Assembly: GCF_905163445.1 (NCBI RefSeq) | Contig: NC_053184.1 | Coordinates: 14,508,001 to 14,572,000 of the forward strand | Length of the DNA: 64,000 nucleotides | Origin: Pararge aegeria | Taxonomy: Eukaryota > Arthropoda > Insecta > Lepidoptera > Nymphalidae | Reading direction: 5' to 3' | In this document: positions 1 to 10,299 of the stretch, piece by piece | Position numbering within the stretch: position 1 is the stretch's first letter | Layout of the letters: each line of letters starts with the position of its first letter | The notes under the pieces: generated by a model | The model's input: the letters and a program-made list of their open reading frames with translations, nothing else | Databases searched by the model: none | What the model was told of the DNA's origin: nothing | Made by a program: the position numbers and the translations under genes

Positions 1-1216
1 GTTCGCTCGATGATTTTTAATTTTGTATTTCGAGCTAACGTTTGCCAGGACCCTCATTCGTTCTTAGCAAACCTTTTTGTTAGAACTTAATAATGAAGTA
101 AGAATATATACATACGATTGATATTATAATATTACATAAAACTCTTTAAACATAATATTAAAATAGTCTCAGGAATCGGTTCCAACCTAGCAACAAAGTG
201 GGTGCATTGGCCTATAAGAGGCAGCTAATACTCTTTTGGGGATGATTTTTAACCGATTTATTGACAAAAAAGGAGAAGGGTCTTAATTCGATTGTATTTT
301 TTTATGTTTTTTAACTCAGATCTCGGTTATATAGAAAACCAATTTGATTTTTTTTTTATTTGTGGCGGTATAATGACCCACGTTTGTGACCCATTTTCAC
401 CAGATCAGGATCTGTTGAAGGTATCTTGATAAAATTAAGGTAACTCTTCAAATATAAAGGTTTTACCTATAGCGATTTGAGTATTTTTTAAAGTAACTTA
501 CTGAAATCGCTATTTGGGTATGTTACTTTAAAAAAAATTCTTCTTTGTTTTTCGAGTAACATTAAACATATTCGTTTGAAGTTTAGTCGAATCATCTTTT
601 ATTTAAATAATTTCTTGATTATCTCTTGATTGCTAAAAATAGTATAATAATTAAAAAACTTCTAACTCTAAAATAAGCCACGGAATCTATTTAACTCAAA
701 GGAACTAAATATAGTAATACGATGTCTAGATAAATTCGAGATACCATTTTCAAAGCGAGCTCATACATTTCGCTAAGCAAATCTCCATCACAAAACATGA
801 TTTAAATTTCCCATTACGCTTTGCATTACAAATCGATGCATATATCTCTAATGAAACGTATCCCTTTGATGTACACACGACCAATGTTTGTCCATGCTAG
901 TCTCAAAGCTGTATTTAATTGCTACCTCGTTATTTTCGGATTATTTACAGAGACCGTTTTGATCTGGAGGTACCCTAGGGACCGGTTTCAATTAAAACCA
1001 TCGAACAATTTTTACGCATGTGAAACAGTTATTTAATTGACTCAAAACTTTTTGAAGTACGCAAATTGTTCTGCGCAATTTATTTTTTTAAATAATTATG
1101 TGATCGTTGTTTACGGGAAAAAAAACCTGTGTTACGGTTTAGAGTGAGTATCTACAGCTAGTGAAATGTCAGAAGGTGCCTATGTAACGTTTGAAAGTTT
1201 AGAGGAACTATGTAAG
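1..1216. other. AT-rich DNA, no feature recognised
   Basis: I see no gene, RNA or recognisable mobile element here. The one open frame at 821-1036 has low-complexity composition and no recognisable domain. Confidence 0.5.
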
Positions 1217-1322
1217 CTTGGCCAACGTGGTGGACCCTGCCTAAGCCCTGCTCATTCTGAGAGAAGACCCATGCCCTGCAGTGGACTGTTACTGGGTTGA
1301 TAATGACAATGATTATGATGCA
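1217..1322 (+). mobile_element. SINE-C 3' fragment
   Basis: This plus-strand piece holds the family's 3' part: a 'cgtggtggac' block, then 'ctcattctgagag', 'ccctgcagtggac' and a terminal run of degenerate ATG triplets. It lacks the tRNA-like head. It lies tail-to-tail with the minus-strand copy at 1341-1660. Confidence 0.7.
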
Positions 1323-1340
1323 AACGAGATGCGCGATGAG

Positions 1341-1660
1341 TTCATCATTATCATCATTTCAACCCATTACCGGTCTACCACACGGCATGGGTCTACGAGA
1401 AGAGATAGATTGATAAAGTCTTTTTTGCACAAATTAGAGAGAAAACAAGAAATAAAAATATATGTAAGTACAAAATGCCTAAAGGTGGTCAAGAAGAAGA
1501 GTTCAGGCCGTAGTCCACCACGCTGGCCCAGTGTGGATTGGTGGAAACATTAAGGAGAGCTCTCAGGCGAGTAGGTTACCTCACGATGTTTACCTTCGCC
1601 CTTGAAGCAAGCGTTATTTTAATTGTTTAAAACGCACAACGGATTCGAACTCTGCCTAAT
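1341..1660 (-). mobile_element. SINE-C copy with internal insertion
   Basis: Read on the minus strand, the copy runs from 'aaaacgcaca' through the 'cctcacgatgtt' block (here around 1580) to 'caacccattaccgg' and an ATG-rich tail. About 80 bp near 1405-1490 have no counterpart in the other copies and look inserted. The tRNA-like head is mostly eroded; only a 'ggattcgaac'-like box B remains around 1640. Confidence 0.7.
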
Positions 1661-2217
1661 TAAGCATATAATTAGGCGAATCATAATTCTGCATTTAAGT
1701 AGGAATAATAGGCAAGGTATGGAGTTCTACGAGTATATTAAACAAACACTTGGTTCGGGAAAAAGTTTTCGATGGAGAAAAAGCCTCACTATGAAATTAG
1801 AAAATGTGAGGCGAAGAATAATCAGGCGTTAATATCGTTTTTCTTACTACTATTTTTAACATATAGTGATTACCTAAACTCTACATTTTTTAAAAGCGCG
1901 TCTACAGTCGCGAAAATGGGCTTAACTTGCTAACAAAAATTGTTGTACAATATACGTAATAGTTACCTTCATAAATCATGCGAACTATCTCACAATTTAG
2001 CTAGTTTGATATACGAATACATGAGTTGGGCTAATCCTATACTATATGTAAAACGTACATGACGGGCGAATATGTCAACTCCGCCTGATATATGATAGGC
2101 TTCGCGGATAGCTGTTAACTTATGGAGTTCCAAGCAGTGCTAGTGATGTGCTACATACGTACATGATAAACATATCGCTAATTTGTCAGCTAGATATTAT
2201 CAAAACCTAACATTCTT

Positions 2218-2335
2218 GAAATCAGAATTCGAACCTCGTACCTATGAATCCGTAGTCTTGAACCTTGTCACCTCTATAACAAAGAAGCTTTTTGAGAGGA
2301 GACCAAATGCCCTGTAGCGGGGATTGATAGTGATG
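2218..2335. mobile_element. Degenerate SINE-C-like mosaic
   Basis: Two short stretches resemble SINE-C: a box B-like 'attcgaacct' on the minus strand near 2227, and a plus-strand 3' block 'gagaggagac...ccctgtagc' followed by 'gatagtgatga'. Their opposite orientation suggests rearranged fragments. Confidence 0.35.
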
Positions 2336-2430
2336 AAATCTTGCATACGCCCGATACTAATTTTCACACTTGCAATCAATCGAATCTAAAACCTCAAGAT
2401 TGAATTTAGTAGTGATCAAGACAACGGGAG

Positions 2431-2550
2431 AAGTATGAGACTGAAGCATAAGTCTCATACAAGGCTGAAGATGACTGACTAATTGAAGTATAATACAAAG
2501 ATAACTTTTTATCGTCTGAGTTTCATACTGCAGTTTTGTATGAGACTTAT
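2431..2550. repeat. Repeated 'gtatgagact' motif with inverted copies
   Basis: The word gtatgagact and its complement occur three times. 2431-2440 pairs with 2449-2458, and ataagtctcatacaa near 2448-2462 pairs with ttgtatgagacttat near 2536-2550. Function unknown. Confidence 0.7.
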
Positions 2551-2563
2551 TATTTATCTACTA

Positions 2564-3090
2564 GCACAATGTCATGAACAGGGACTGTGAATAATTAACA
2601 AGTTTAAATAATTCTTGAAACTATATATTATCATATATTTGTATCAATAATTAAATACGAATTATAAGCTAGATTGAAGCTTGATAAGTGCAAGTTATAG
2701 TTAACAGATTTAATTATTTTCCCACTTTACAAAATTACTGAAACAATAGTTCTAGCTTATATTCCGGGAAGAGCAAAAAAGGTTATGTTCATAAAGATAT
2801 TCACCAGCACAATATCATGAACATGGACTTTCACAATGTCATGAACATGGAATCATATACAAGTTTAAATATTCCTTGAAACTATTTATTATCATATATT
2901 TATATCAATAATTAAATAAGAATTATTAGCTCATTCGTTAAGATGCTACTCCATTTAGTAAATTATCTAGCACTTATCAGGTTATATTTAACAGCTTTAA
3001 TTATTTTTCCACTTTACAAAATTACTGAAACAATAGTTCTTTCTAGCTTATATTCCGGTTAGAGCAAAAAAGGCTATGTTCAAGATATTG
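2564..3090. repeat. Imperfect tandem duplication, units about 240-285 bp
   Basis: Unit 1 (about 2564-2803) and unit 2 (about 2807-3090) share an ordered series of blocks: 'atcatgaaca', 'acaagtttaaat', 'ttgaaactat', 'tatcatatattt', 'cactttacaaaattactg', 'gcttatattccgg' and 'gagcaaaaaagg'. Unit 2 carries an extra internal stretch and a small doubling of 'tcatgaacatgg'. No coding frame or TE signature is visible. Confidence 0.8.
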
Positions 3091-3581
3091 CATATGATTT
3101 TGATGTTTTTATTTCTGGTTGTTGTTTCACGTTATCAAACTTAACTTAACTTAACTTACACGCAACTTTTTTTTCAGCTCTAAATAAAAAACGTCGAGTG
3201 TAAATTTATCGATATTGGCATAAAAGCTCTACACTAGACAGCCACTTTACATTCAACGCCTCGCGCACGGCGGCAAACGACTAATCTCTTGATATATCGA
3301 CGCTCACCTTCCCTTATCTGAAGATCCACGAAAAAGTGCTCCTTTATTACGCTACTTGGATTACTGCACCCTACAAGCCTCAATAGCCTATAAAGCCTTC
3401 AGATCACCGCTACAATGAGCCACCCTTCATAGTGGCTTGAGAGGAACTCTTGATTGTAGTTTTTCTTATAATATTACACTTGTGTCCTTATTTTTTTATT
3501 TTATTTTTTAATCCACATAATAATTTTTATAATGAAACTATGGAAATAATAATAACAAACTAAAATTAATACTTATAATAA

Positions 3582-3631
3582 ATATAAGCCGTCTAACTGT
3601 TCACATAAGTGAACAGTTAGACGGCGTATAT
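3582..3631. repeat. Short-loop hairpin, 17-bp perfect core
   Basis: gccgtctaactgttcac at 3588-3604 is the exact reverse complement of 3609-3625, with a 4-nt loop. Allowing one mismatch extends the arms to 23 bp. It lies 11 bp from the larger foldback that follows. Confidence 0.9.
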
Positions 3632-3642
3632 TTAATTGCCTA

Positions 3643-3863
3643 TAAGGGCATGGTCTTCGGACACGAAAATTTTTATTAACATAGTGTCACAAAAATTGGT
3701 CCTTACGTCTGGTGACCCAAAATGCTGGCGCTATTGCCCCTTTGTATAGCTAGACTTAGCCGTTGGGCTAAATAAGCGCCAGCTCTTGGGACACCAGACG
3801 TAAGGACCAATTTTTGTGACACTATGTTAATAAAATTTTTCGTGTCCGAAGACCATGACCTTA
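3643..3863. mobile_element. Foldback or long-TIR MITE-like element
   Basis: The left arm (about 3643-3734) and right arm (about 3771-3863) are near-complete reverse complements of about 92 bp around a 36-bp centre. The outer end reads 'taagg[g/t]catggtcttcgg' in both arms. Divergence is a handful of substitutions, mainly near the inner end. I could not fix a target-site duplication, so superfamily is open. The minus-strand open frame across it is a by-product of the palindrome. Confidence 0.85.
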
Positions 3864-3869
3864 TTTTGT

Positions 3870-4844
3870 TTTTATGGTTGCTATTTATAAAAGACTTGCT
3901 TGACAGGTACACTATTAAGTAAGTCTCTTTTTGAATATACATTTTTGGAAAGTTTCACTGTTTATTTAGAGTTTAATTGTCGTAACCGAATATTAAGAAA
4001 CATTTGACATTGTTGTTGATTCTGTTTTACACAAATCTCCGAAAACTAGGTTGACAGATTTACCTCAGATTCACTGAGACCTTAATGTTATTTGTAAAAA
4101 AAGAAGAGCACTATTGTAAGACCTACACATTTAGTTTAATTAAGAGAATTAGTTACAAGGATTAATATACATAATGTGCATCTAATTACACTATTTAACT
4201 TTTTTTTTAACACACAATAAATTACAAATTTTGTGAGAGAGTAATTTTTTTTTGAGAGGTTGTTATTTAAAACAGCGCCTTCTTTATTTTTTCTTGGGCT
4301 ACTGCTATATATTTTTATACACCCGCACTAGTAACTTTTGGATATAACAGTAACATAACTATTTGGATATAACAGATATAGCGATGGCGCATTTTTAATT
4401 CGCAATATCTGTATACCAACCATATTTACGTTTTAAAGTTTTTAATACCAAACTTATACTTAACTTTAATTATAACCGAAGTTACTATTGTGTACTATAC
4501 TATAAAAGTCCTTACGCATAAAATTGTGCTAATAATAATGGGTTTCTACACTGATTCAAAGTAAAATAAAAAATACTGTTGTAGGTCTACGACTACGTAC
4601 AATTGCTCTCATAAAATATGCCCTTTTTGATTACATTATATTCAATGCTACGTGTTAACCATCGCGGGACGCCAGCCTCCATTGGATTTGCTTAACGAGA
4701 TTAGGGTGAAAAACGTCATATTTAAACCCCTGAATTAAGTCCCACAAAAATGTAGGTCAAATAATATAATGTAACCACTCTTTTTACGGACGTCTAAAAG
4801 GTGTCCTACCCAGTTTAATAAGTTTTTTTGCTTACTCTTTATTT
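3870..4844. other. AT-rich DNA, nothing recognised
   Basis: Only a small spaced repeat of 'tttggatataacag' (about 4336 and 4362) stands out. No gene or TE was recognised. Confidence 0.5.
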
Positions 4845-5150
4845 TTTTCCTTTTTCATATATGCACATAGATTGCACTGTTGATTCATACATTACATAAA
4901 AATATGGACATTGTAGTGAGTATAGTGGAGATAATTACATTCGTACATTTAAGACTAAAGCTGCGAAGGTTTTAAACGCGCCCTGCACGGCTAAGACGCG
5001 CGCAACGAGATATTTATCTCTACCCGTTACTCGTATATGTTCTTTAGAGATTGACGAGATAATTTTTAGATATAACTTTCTTGTGGCGTGCATCCTAGCA
5101 CAACCGGTTTAAGAAGAAGCCCACAACAAACTAAGCGGGTACTCTTTTTA
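4845..5150 (-). mobile_element. LINE-K 3' UTR remnant
   Basis: On the minus strand this diverged stretch follows the LINE-K 3' UTR order seen at 8204-8557 and 35561-35967: a 'cttcttaaacc' block, 'cagggcgcgttt', 'cttcg.agcttta', a 'taattatctccac' block corresponding to 'ttatcacca', and a 'gtatgaa' block. Part of the centre is inserted or rearranged. Confidence 0.5.
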
Positions 5151-6136
5151 CTATCACTAACTGACATCGTCATTTAAACTAAATCAAGCAACCTGGTAAG
5201 AGCAATAATTCACACCCAAGCTTTTTATCGTTTAACTGATCCTTTATTTATAATAAGAATTTTCTATAAGCTTACGTTTAATTTTTTAAGAGATTTCTTT
5301 ATATTGTACCTAGAACATAAAATAGGGAGACTGGTGTCTTTTTTTTCGTTGTTGTAACAATAAAGATACGAAAAAATTTGGTAATGGGATTTAATCAACA
5401 TCCCGTCTAATAATATCCAATCTTAAGTATCTCTATGCAAAATTCAAAATGTGTTTTGAGTCAAATCTGAGTTCTAACGTTGCTGAGTCAGATAGGCCGT
5501 GAGGCCGTGAAAAAAGAGCAAAATTCTTGATGCGATGCTTCAACTGATATACACATTCATTGATCTCCAAACAAAGGATGCAATTTGTAGAGGGATGCAG
5601 ACACATTAGAGTGGAAAAACTACGCAGACAGCATGTTCCGTTTAAGAGGTAAATTGTGTAAATGTGTTACTGTGATAGTGCACGATCTGTTCGTATGCAG
5701 TTACATATGAAACAAAAGTCGTTAGAAGTAGAAGTTAGTAAAAAGGAGCGTTAAGTTCTTTAAAACCTACATATTCGTGCGCAAATCTCTATACTAAGAT
5801 ACTAAACAAGTGTACACCAAGAAACACATTCAATAGTAATATAAAACACATTTAAATAATAGTTGTACAGTTGGCGGCCGTGTCGCTAAAAAACGATCTC
5901 TCTCAACACAACTGCACAGGATATGATGAGTGATAAATGGGTTATCTGTAAACAGAAAAACTAAAAATATGACTAAAATAATATTGATAATGAACGGGTC
6001 ATTGTGTTATATTTTGTGGCAAACGACAACACTTTTTTTAGATTTTTAATTAGAGATATGTGTACCATTATTATTCTAAACGTAATGTTTATCTGCTGAA
6101 TACAAAATTCTTTCTCAAAACAAAAAGAGATTTGGA
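5151..6136. other. No feature recognised
   Basis: Apart from a short 'ggcggccgtgtcgctaaaa' stretch near 5874, which weakly recalls the LINE-J block, I see nothing supportable. Confidence 0.45.
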
Positions 6137-6404
6137 GCTTTGACCCATCACGCTACTCCAATTCGGTTAAGCGGGCTTAAACGATTTTTATGCTAGCTAT
6201 ATCAACGGGGACTGAAGGATTAATGTGCTCCCATATCATTGGGATAGACATTTTATTTTATATGACATTTATTTCAACAAGCTTGAAAGAAAAACCAAAT
6301 AAGTACCTAATACATTTTTGGACCGACCGGGAATCGAATCCCAGACGTTATGATCCACATTGGAAAGTACTAACTACCAGACGAATAAAGAAGGTAACTA
6401 CAAC
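6137..6404 (-). mobile_element. SINE-E, tRNA-headed SINE (degenerate)
   Basis: On the minus strand a tRNA-like promoter lies at the 5' end: box A-like 'tctggtagttag' near 6380-6391 and box B-like 'gattcgattcc' near 6330-6342. Downstream are a 'gagcacattaatcc'-type block and an end near 'gtagcgtgatggg'. The block order recalls a common lepidopteran SINE with an 'acgtgc(c/t)ctccgaggcacg' core, but identity is low. Confidence 0.55.
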
Positions 6405-6556
6405 AACAAGTAAGTCAAAGCCAAAGTCAAAAATATCTTTATACAAGTAGGCAATTTTGATGCGTACATTACATGATAATTACACGGTCGTGAGATGATG
6501 GCGTTAACCATATTCGTAAACTTTAAACTATTTTATTTTGTTATCACCATCTCACA

Positions 6557-6713
6557 TCTTTATATATATATTTCTTGTGCGCGTGTGTATGTCACTGAAC
6601 TCCTCCTAGACGGCTGGACCGATTTGAATGAATTTTTTTGTATACGTTTGGGTGGCACCCTCGATGGTTTAGATTCACAAATTTGCCCGACAGATGGCGC
6701 TGGGGTCCGCTAG
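6557..6713 (+). mobile_element. Short non-autonomous Helitron, complete ends
   Basis: The element starts TC directly after an A (tctttatatatata) and ends CTAG directly before a T (ggtccgctag|t), the expected A/T target for Helitrons. The interior includes 'ggctggaccgattt', and a small cag..ctg palindrome precedes the end. At 157 bp it codes for nothing and would depend on an autonomous Helitron elsewhere. The frame at 6495-6713 is a by-product. Confidence 0.8.
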
Positions 6714-7430
6714 TTGTCATTTAAAATTATTAGAAGAGCAACCTTTTTTATCCATTACGTAGTCCTTTTGTACTATAAAAGTACGGTAAGTTTTGTTAAT
6801 TCATGAACAATTATAACAAGCTGTGTACAGTAAACATTGTAACATTTAATATAAGAAAAACTTTGACACTTAACATGAGAAAATCAAAACAATGGAAAGG
6901 TAGCATTAGGTAGGTAGGTTCACGAACCTCTAAGCCAATCGATGAGGGCCCGGGATGTTCCTTAAATTCTTAATACCTCACGTAACATTAGAGATTAGGG
7001 GGAGGGGAAACTGCACTTAACTTTTATAGAACCTCGAGTGTCGAGGCCACCGATCGATGATAATGGATTCATGGAGTTATTCCAGCCACACTGTTTACTT
7101 GCTTCAGTGCACTCTTAGGATAAGACATGACATAACAGTGAAGTTGCGGGTGAAAACGTTAGCTGCAAAACCTAGATGCTTTACCACGCCTTGCACATAA
7201 GTAGCGATCGTTAAATACGGGTGTTTCAAAACAACGCATCAGAATTTTATATAAATCTCTACAAATCAAAGATTTTAAAATATTACTAGTAACAACGTTT
7301 ACTTTTATTTGTTTGTTTTAACGTGCTAAATTCACCACCTGTCGAATTTGTAAAATCTTTTTTGCATTTGATAGCCTAATTCTTACGGCAGGTTTTTGAA
7401 CATCACGCTTAAATTTTTAGAGACGCGGTG
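6714..7430. other. No feature recognised
   Basis: No coding frame, SINE box or terminal repeat was found. Confidence 0.45.
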
Positions 7431-7984
7431 GGTATGTTGAGTAGAATGAAGCTTGTATAAAAAGCATGAACACAACAACAATTACAGAATATTGTAGGAA
7501 AAAACCTAAGTCGCGTTAAGCTAGTGTATTAAAATATGTATCGTATCACAGTTACACCGTAAATATATAAACTAAATTGAGAGTTGATGCTAAAATCAGG
7601 AAAAATAGAGAAGGGGTATGGTAGAGTAGAATGAAGTTTGTATAAAAAGCATTAACACCAACAATTATAGAATATTATAGGTAAATTAACTAAGACGCGT
7701 TAAGCTAGTGTATTAAAATATGTATCGTATCACAGTTACACCGCAAATATAAAAACCAAATTGAGAGTTGATGCTAAAACCAGGAAAAATAGAGAAGGGG
7801 TATGTAGAGTAGAATGAAGTATGTATAAAAAGCATTAACACCAACAATTATAGAATATTGTAGGTGAATTAACTAAGTCGCGTAAAGCGCGTCGCGTAAT
7901 TTAAATTATGTATAGTATCACAGTTACACCGCAAATATATAAACTAAATTTAGAGTTGATGCTAAAACCAGGAAAAATTGAGAA
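7431..7984. repeat. Three-unit tandem array, 184-bp period
   Basis: Units run 7431-7614, 7615-7798 and 7799-7984. Each begins ggtatg(t/g)(t)(a)gagtagaatga and ends near caggaaaaat(a/t)gaga. Units 1 and 2 are nearly identical; unit 3 is diverged in its centre around 7880-7910 (gcgcgtcgcg). The right end abuts the ATG-type tail of a SINE-C fragment, so the array may have been longer. The unit length is in the range of satellite monomers, but three copies do not prove satellite status. Confidence 0.9.
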
Positions 7985-8070
7985 TCATCATCATCATATT
8001 TATCAATTACCGACTTACTATAGGGCACGAGTCTCCTCCCACAATAAGAAGGGGTTACGTCTTGTAACTG
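7985..8070 (-). mobile_element. SINE-C 3' fragment
   Basis: The minus-strand tail (atcatcatcatcat on the plus strand) is followed by 'tatcaattaccg', 'gggcacgagtctcctccc' and 'aataagaagggg', the usual 3' portion. The rest of the SINE is missing. Confidence 0.7.
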
Positions 8071-8203
8071 CTCTTTCTGTCTGCATGTGTTCGATATTGA
8101 GAATATTAAATAAAATAATGATGGTTCATTAATGAATCGCTATTTTAATTTTATCATTTAAAGATAATGTCACTAAACGAACGATTTTACTGATTTTCAT
8201 TAC

Positions 8204-8557
8204 AGACTGCATAAAATTAATAAATAAGTGCAAAGTTTATATAAAACGTAAAGTTATAAAATAAACCTTTTATAATATTAAGAATTACATGTATGATAAA
8301 AAAGCTTGCAAATGAATAGCTCTAACTTCATAGCTAAATATTAATTCGAATGTGAGATGGTGATAATAAAAAGAACCTGGCTATGTTTGTTTTGGGCTCT
8401 TCTTAGACCAGGGCACGTTTGGGACCCTCCTAGATTTAGTTTTAAGTTAACGAATGTAGTTTTCACCATCACCTAACATTAGTTAGTGGTAACAAGTTAT
8501 ATGTATGAACGCATTATAAGTGTCTGTAATAAGGTCTACATGAATTAAACATTCGGG
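8204..8557 (+). mobile_element. LINE-K 3' end, 5'-truncated
   Basis: Starting at 'actgcataaaatta', the copy keeps the end of the reverse-transcriptase gene in eroded form ('aagtttatataaaacg') and then the 3' UTR blocks 'ttacatgtatgataaaaaa', 'gctctaacttcatagc', 'gtgagatggtgataa', 'cttcttagaccagggc', 'gttt.ggaccctcctag' and 'aaggtctacatgaa'. The TGAATTTTGAATTT-like tail of the family is worn away. Confidence 0.65.
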
Positions 8558-8627
8558 CAAACAACTATTAAAATGTTTCCAACTATTAAAAAAAAAGGTA
8601 GCTACAACCTTTTTTTTACTTCCTCTA

Positions 8628-8838
8628 CAAGTTATCTCTCATCTGCAATCTCACCCGGTGGTTAGTGATAATGCAGTACTAAGATGGTAGCGGGCTAACC
8701 TGTTAGGTAGTATGGTAGTTATACCCCTAATAAACGGTTTCTACGTGACATCGAACCGAAACACTAAATCGCTTAGCAACACGTATTTGTCGGTAGGGTG
8801 GTAACTAGACACGGCCCAAGGCCACCAGACCAAAACCA
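8628..8838 (-). mobile_element. SINE-B copy lacking its head
   Basis: The minus-strand order matches the family: 'ccgtgtctagttaccaccc', 'taccgacaaatacg', 'gcgatttagtgtttcgg', 'cgatgtcacgtagaaacc', 'aacaggttagcccgctacc', 'atcttagtactgcat', and the tail with 'tcaccac.ggtgagattgc'. The tRNA-like head is absent. Confidence 0.8.
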
Positions 8839-9547
8839 ATGTGCCTACCAATTACACTTATACTACCAATACACCTACTTAATACCATGTGCCTTTTACC
8901 GAAAGGACTTTAATAAGACATATTGGTAAGTATCACGTAAAATAGCAAGAATAAAACAAATTCCCAAAAAAGCTTTCCATAACAGTAATCATATCAAACG
9001 AAATTTCATCATTAATTATCTCGCATCCCGCACAGTATTTAATCCCGCCCAAGGGTTGCATCGTATGGGTAACTAAGCCGATTACAATATACTACAGACG
9101 CCCTAACAAAGAGCCACCGTCGACTTGTTAGCGACCAAGTTTGTCTTGTTAAAACTCACTCGCAGGACTTATGACATTTCAGACTGGCTAAAAAGCCTTT
9201 CAACTGTGCTTTGGGGGATTTTATCTGCGATGCTATGAATATGCAAAAGTTCTTCTGCTTCCTAATAGGACACTCGTTTCGTATTTTGCTTATTATACTT
9301 GTTTGTAATGCTCAAGGAAATGTGATTCGCATTTTTTGTGACCAGCTTACACGAATGCATGTGACGTATGTTAAAAAAGTCTTAGTCGGAGACAGTTTTG
9401 GACCATTATTTATGCTGAAGGTACATAATGGGGAATGGGCAGCAGAGTCTTCTGTGGGCCGAATATGGTGTAGGGAGAGGACTTTAATCCAGCAGTGCAG
9501 TGATCTATATTAGGCTATTTTAAATTATTGATTTATGATGAATAGAC
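8839..9547. other. No gene recognised
   Basis: A 100-codon frame at 9211-9513 has no recognisable domain. Its last third (about 9421-9515) weakly resembles repeat 3' ends ('ccagcagtgcagtgat'). I do not call it a gene. Confidence 0.45.
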
Positions 9548-9593
9548 CATCACTGGCAACACGCACTGTTCGAAGTGCGTGTTGCCAGTGATG
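9548..9593. repeat. Perfect hairpin, 20-bp arms, 6-nt loop
   Basis: catcactggcaacacgcact at 9548-9567 is the exact reverse complement of 9574-9593. The loop is gttcga. Its right edge touches the 5' end of the RTE-2 fragment beginning near 9594. Confidence 0.95.
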
Positions 9594-10019
9594 AACTATG
9601 GTCCAGAAACGTGATCGTTAACTCTGGGCCTCATAAGAAGGCTCAGATTCATACAGCGGGCGATGGAAAGAGCTATGCTCGGAGTATCTCTACGCGATCA
9701 AATCAGAAATGAAGAGATTCGTAGAAGGACCAGAGTTACCGAAAAAGCTCAACGCGTCGCAAAGCTGAAGTGGCAATGGGCCGGGCACATAGTTCGGAGA
9801 AAGGACGGACGTTGGGATCCCAAGGTGCTGGAATGGCAGCCCCTGCACTGGTAAGCGCAGCGTTGGTCGACCCCCAACGAGGTGGACAGAAGACATTAAG
9901 CGCGTTGCAGGTAGCCGCTTGATCCAAGCGGCACAGAACCGTGGAATGTGGAGCTCCCTACAAAAGACCTATGTCAATCAGTGGACGTCTATCAGTTGAT
10001 ATGATGATGATGATGATGA
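9594..10019 (+). pseudogene. RTE-2 LINE 3' fragment, reverse-transcriptase C-terminus
   Basis: The fragment encodes only the far C-terminal part of an RTE-type endonuclease/reverse transcriptase. Recognisable pieces are MERAMLGVSLRDQIRNEEIR, RRRTRVTEKAQRVAKLKWQ, WAGHIV and DGRWDPKVLEW. An extra base near 9838 shifts the frame just after that, giving a premature stop; the following segment continues in another frame to 'cctatgtcaatcagtggacg' and ends with the family's GATATGATGATGATG tail. It is 5'-truncated and inactive. The closest relatives I recall are Heliconius-type RTE elements; that assignment comes from memory. Confidence 0.88.
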
Positions 10020-10041
10020 ATAGGAAAATAACTTTAAAATA

Positions 10042-10299
10042 CACATTTAGGGTGAGTTCTTTCCAATTAGGGGTAACGGGGCATCTTCTAGGCAAGCGCG
10101 CCATCATAGGCTGCTTATTCTTTCCATCCGGTGTGTTTGCAGTTAAAAGCTAGACTTCCAGAATTAAGAACACATTTAGGGTGAGTTCTTTCCAATTAGG
10201 GGTAACGGGGCATCTTCTAGGCAAGCGCGCCATCATAGGCTGCTTATTCTTTCCATCCGGTGTGTTTGCAGTTAAAAGCTAGACTTCCAGAATTAAGAA
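10042..10299. repeat. Perfect 129-bp tandem duplication
   Basis: Units 10042-10170 and 10171-10299 are identical as far as I can read. The unit contains 'ggtgagttctttcc', 'ggggtaacggggcatcttct', 'aggcaagcgcgcc' and 'aggctgc'. 'gcatcttct' and 'acaagcgcgc' also occur on the minus strand of the Jockey fragment near 19575-19595, so the unit probably derives from a Jockey-type 3' end. Identity implies a recent duplication or an assembly artefact. Confidence 0.95.

Noticed and set aside
3703..3942. 79-codon minus-strand frame
   Set aside because: It lies largely inside the foldback arm and has no protein signature.
7431..7984. CRISPR-like array
   Set aside because: The units are 184 bp and contiguous, with no short repeat-spacer alternation; the context is eukaryotic.
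9211..9513. 100-codon open frame starting MGDFICDAM
   Set aside because: No domain, and its end overlaps repeat-like sequence. Frames of this length are expected by chance in six frames of 64 kb.
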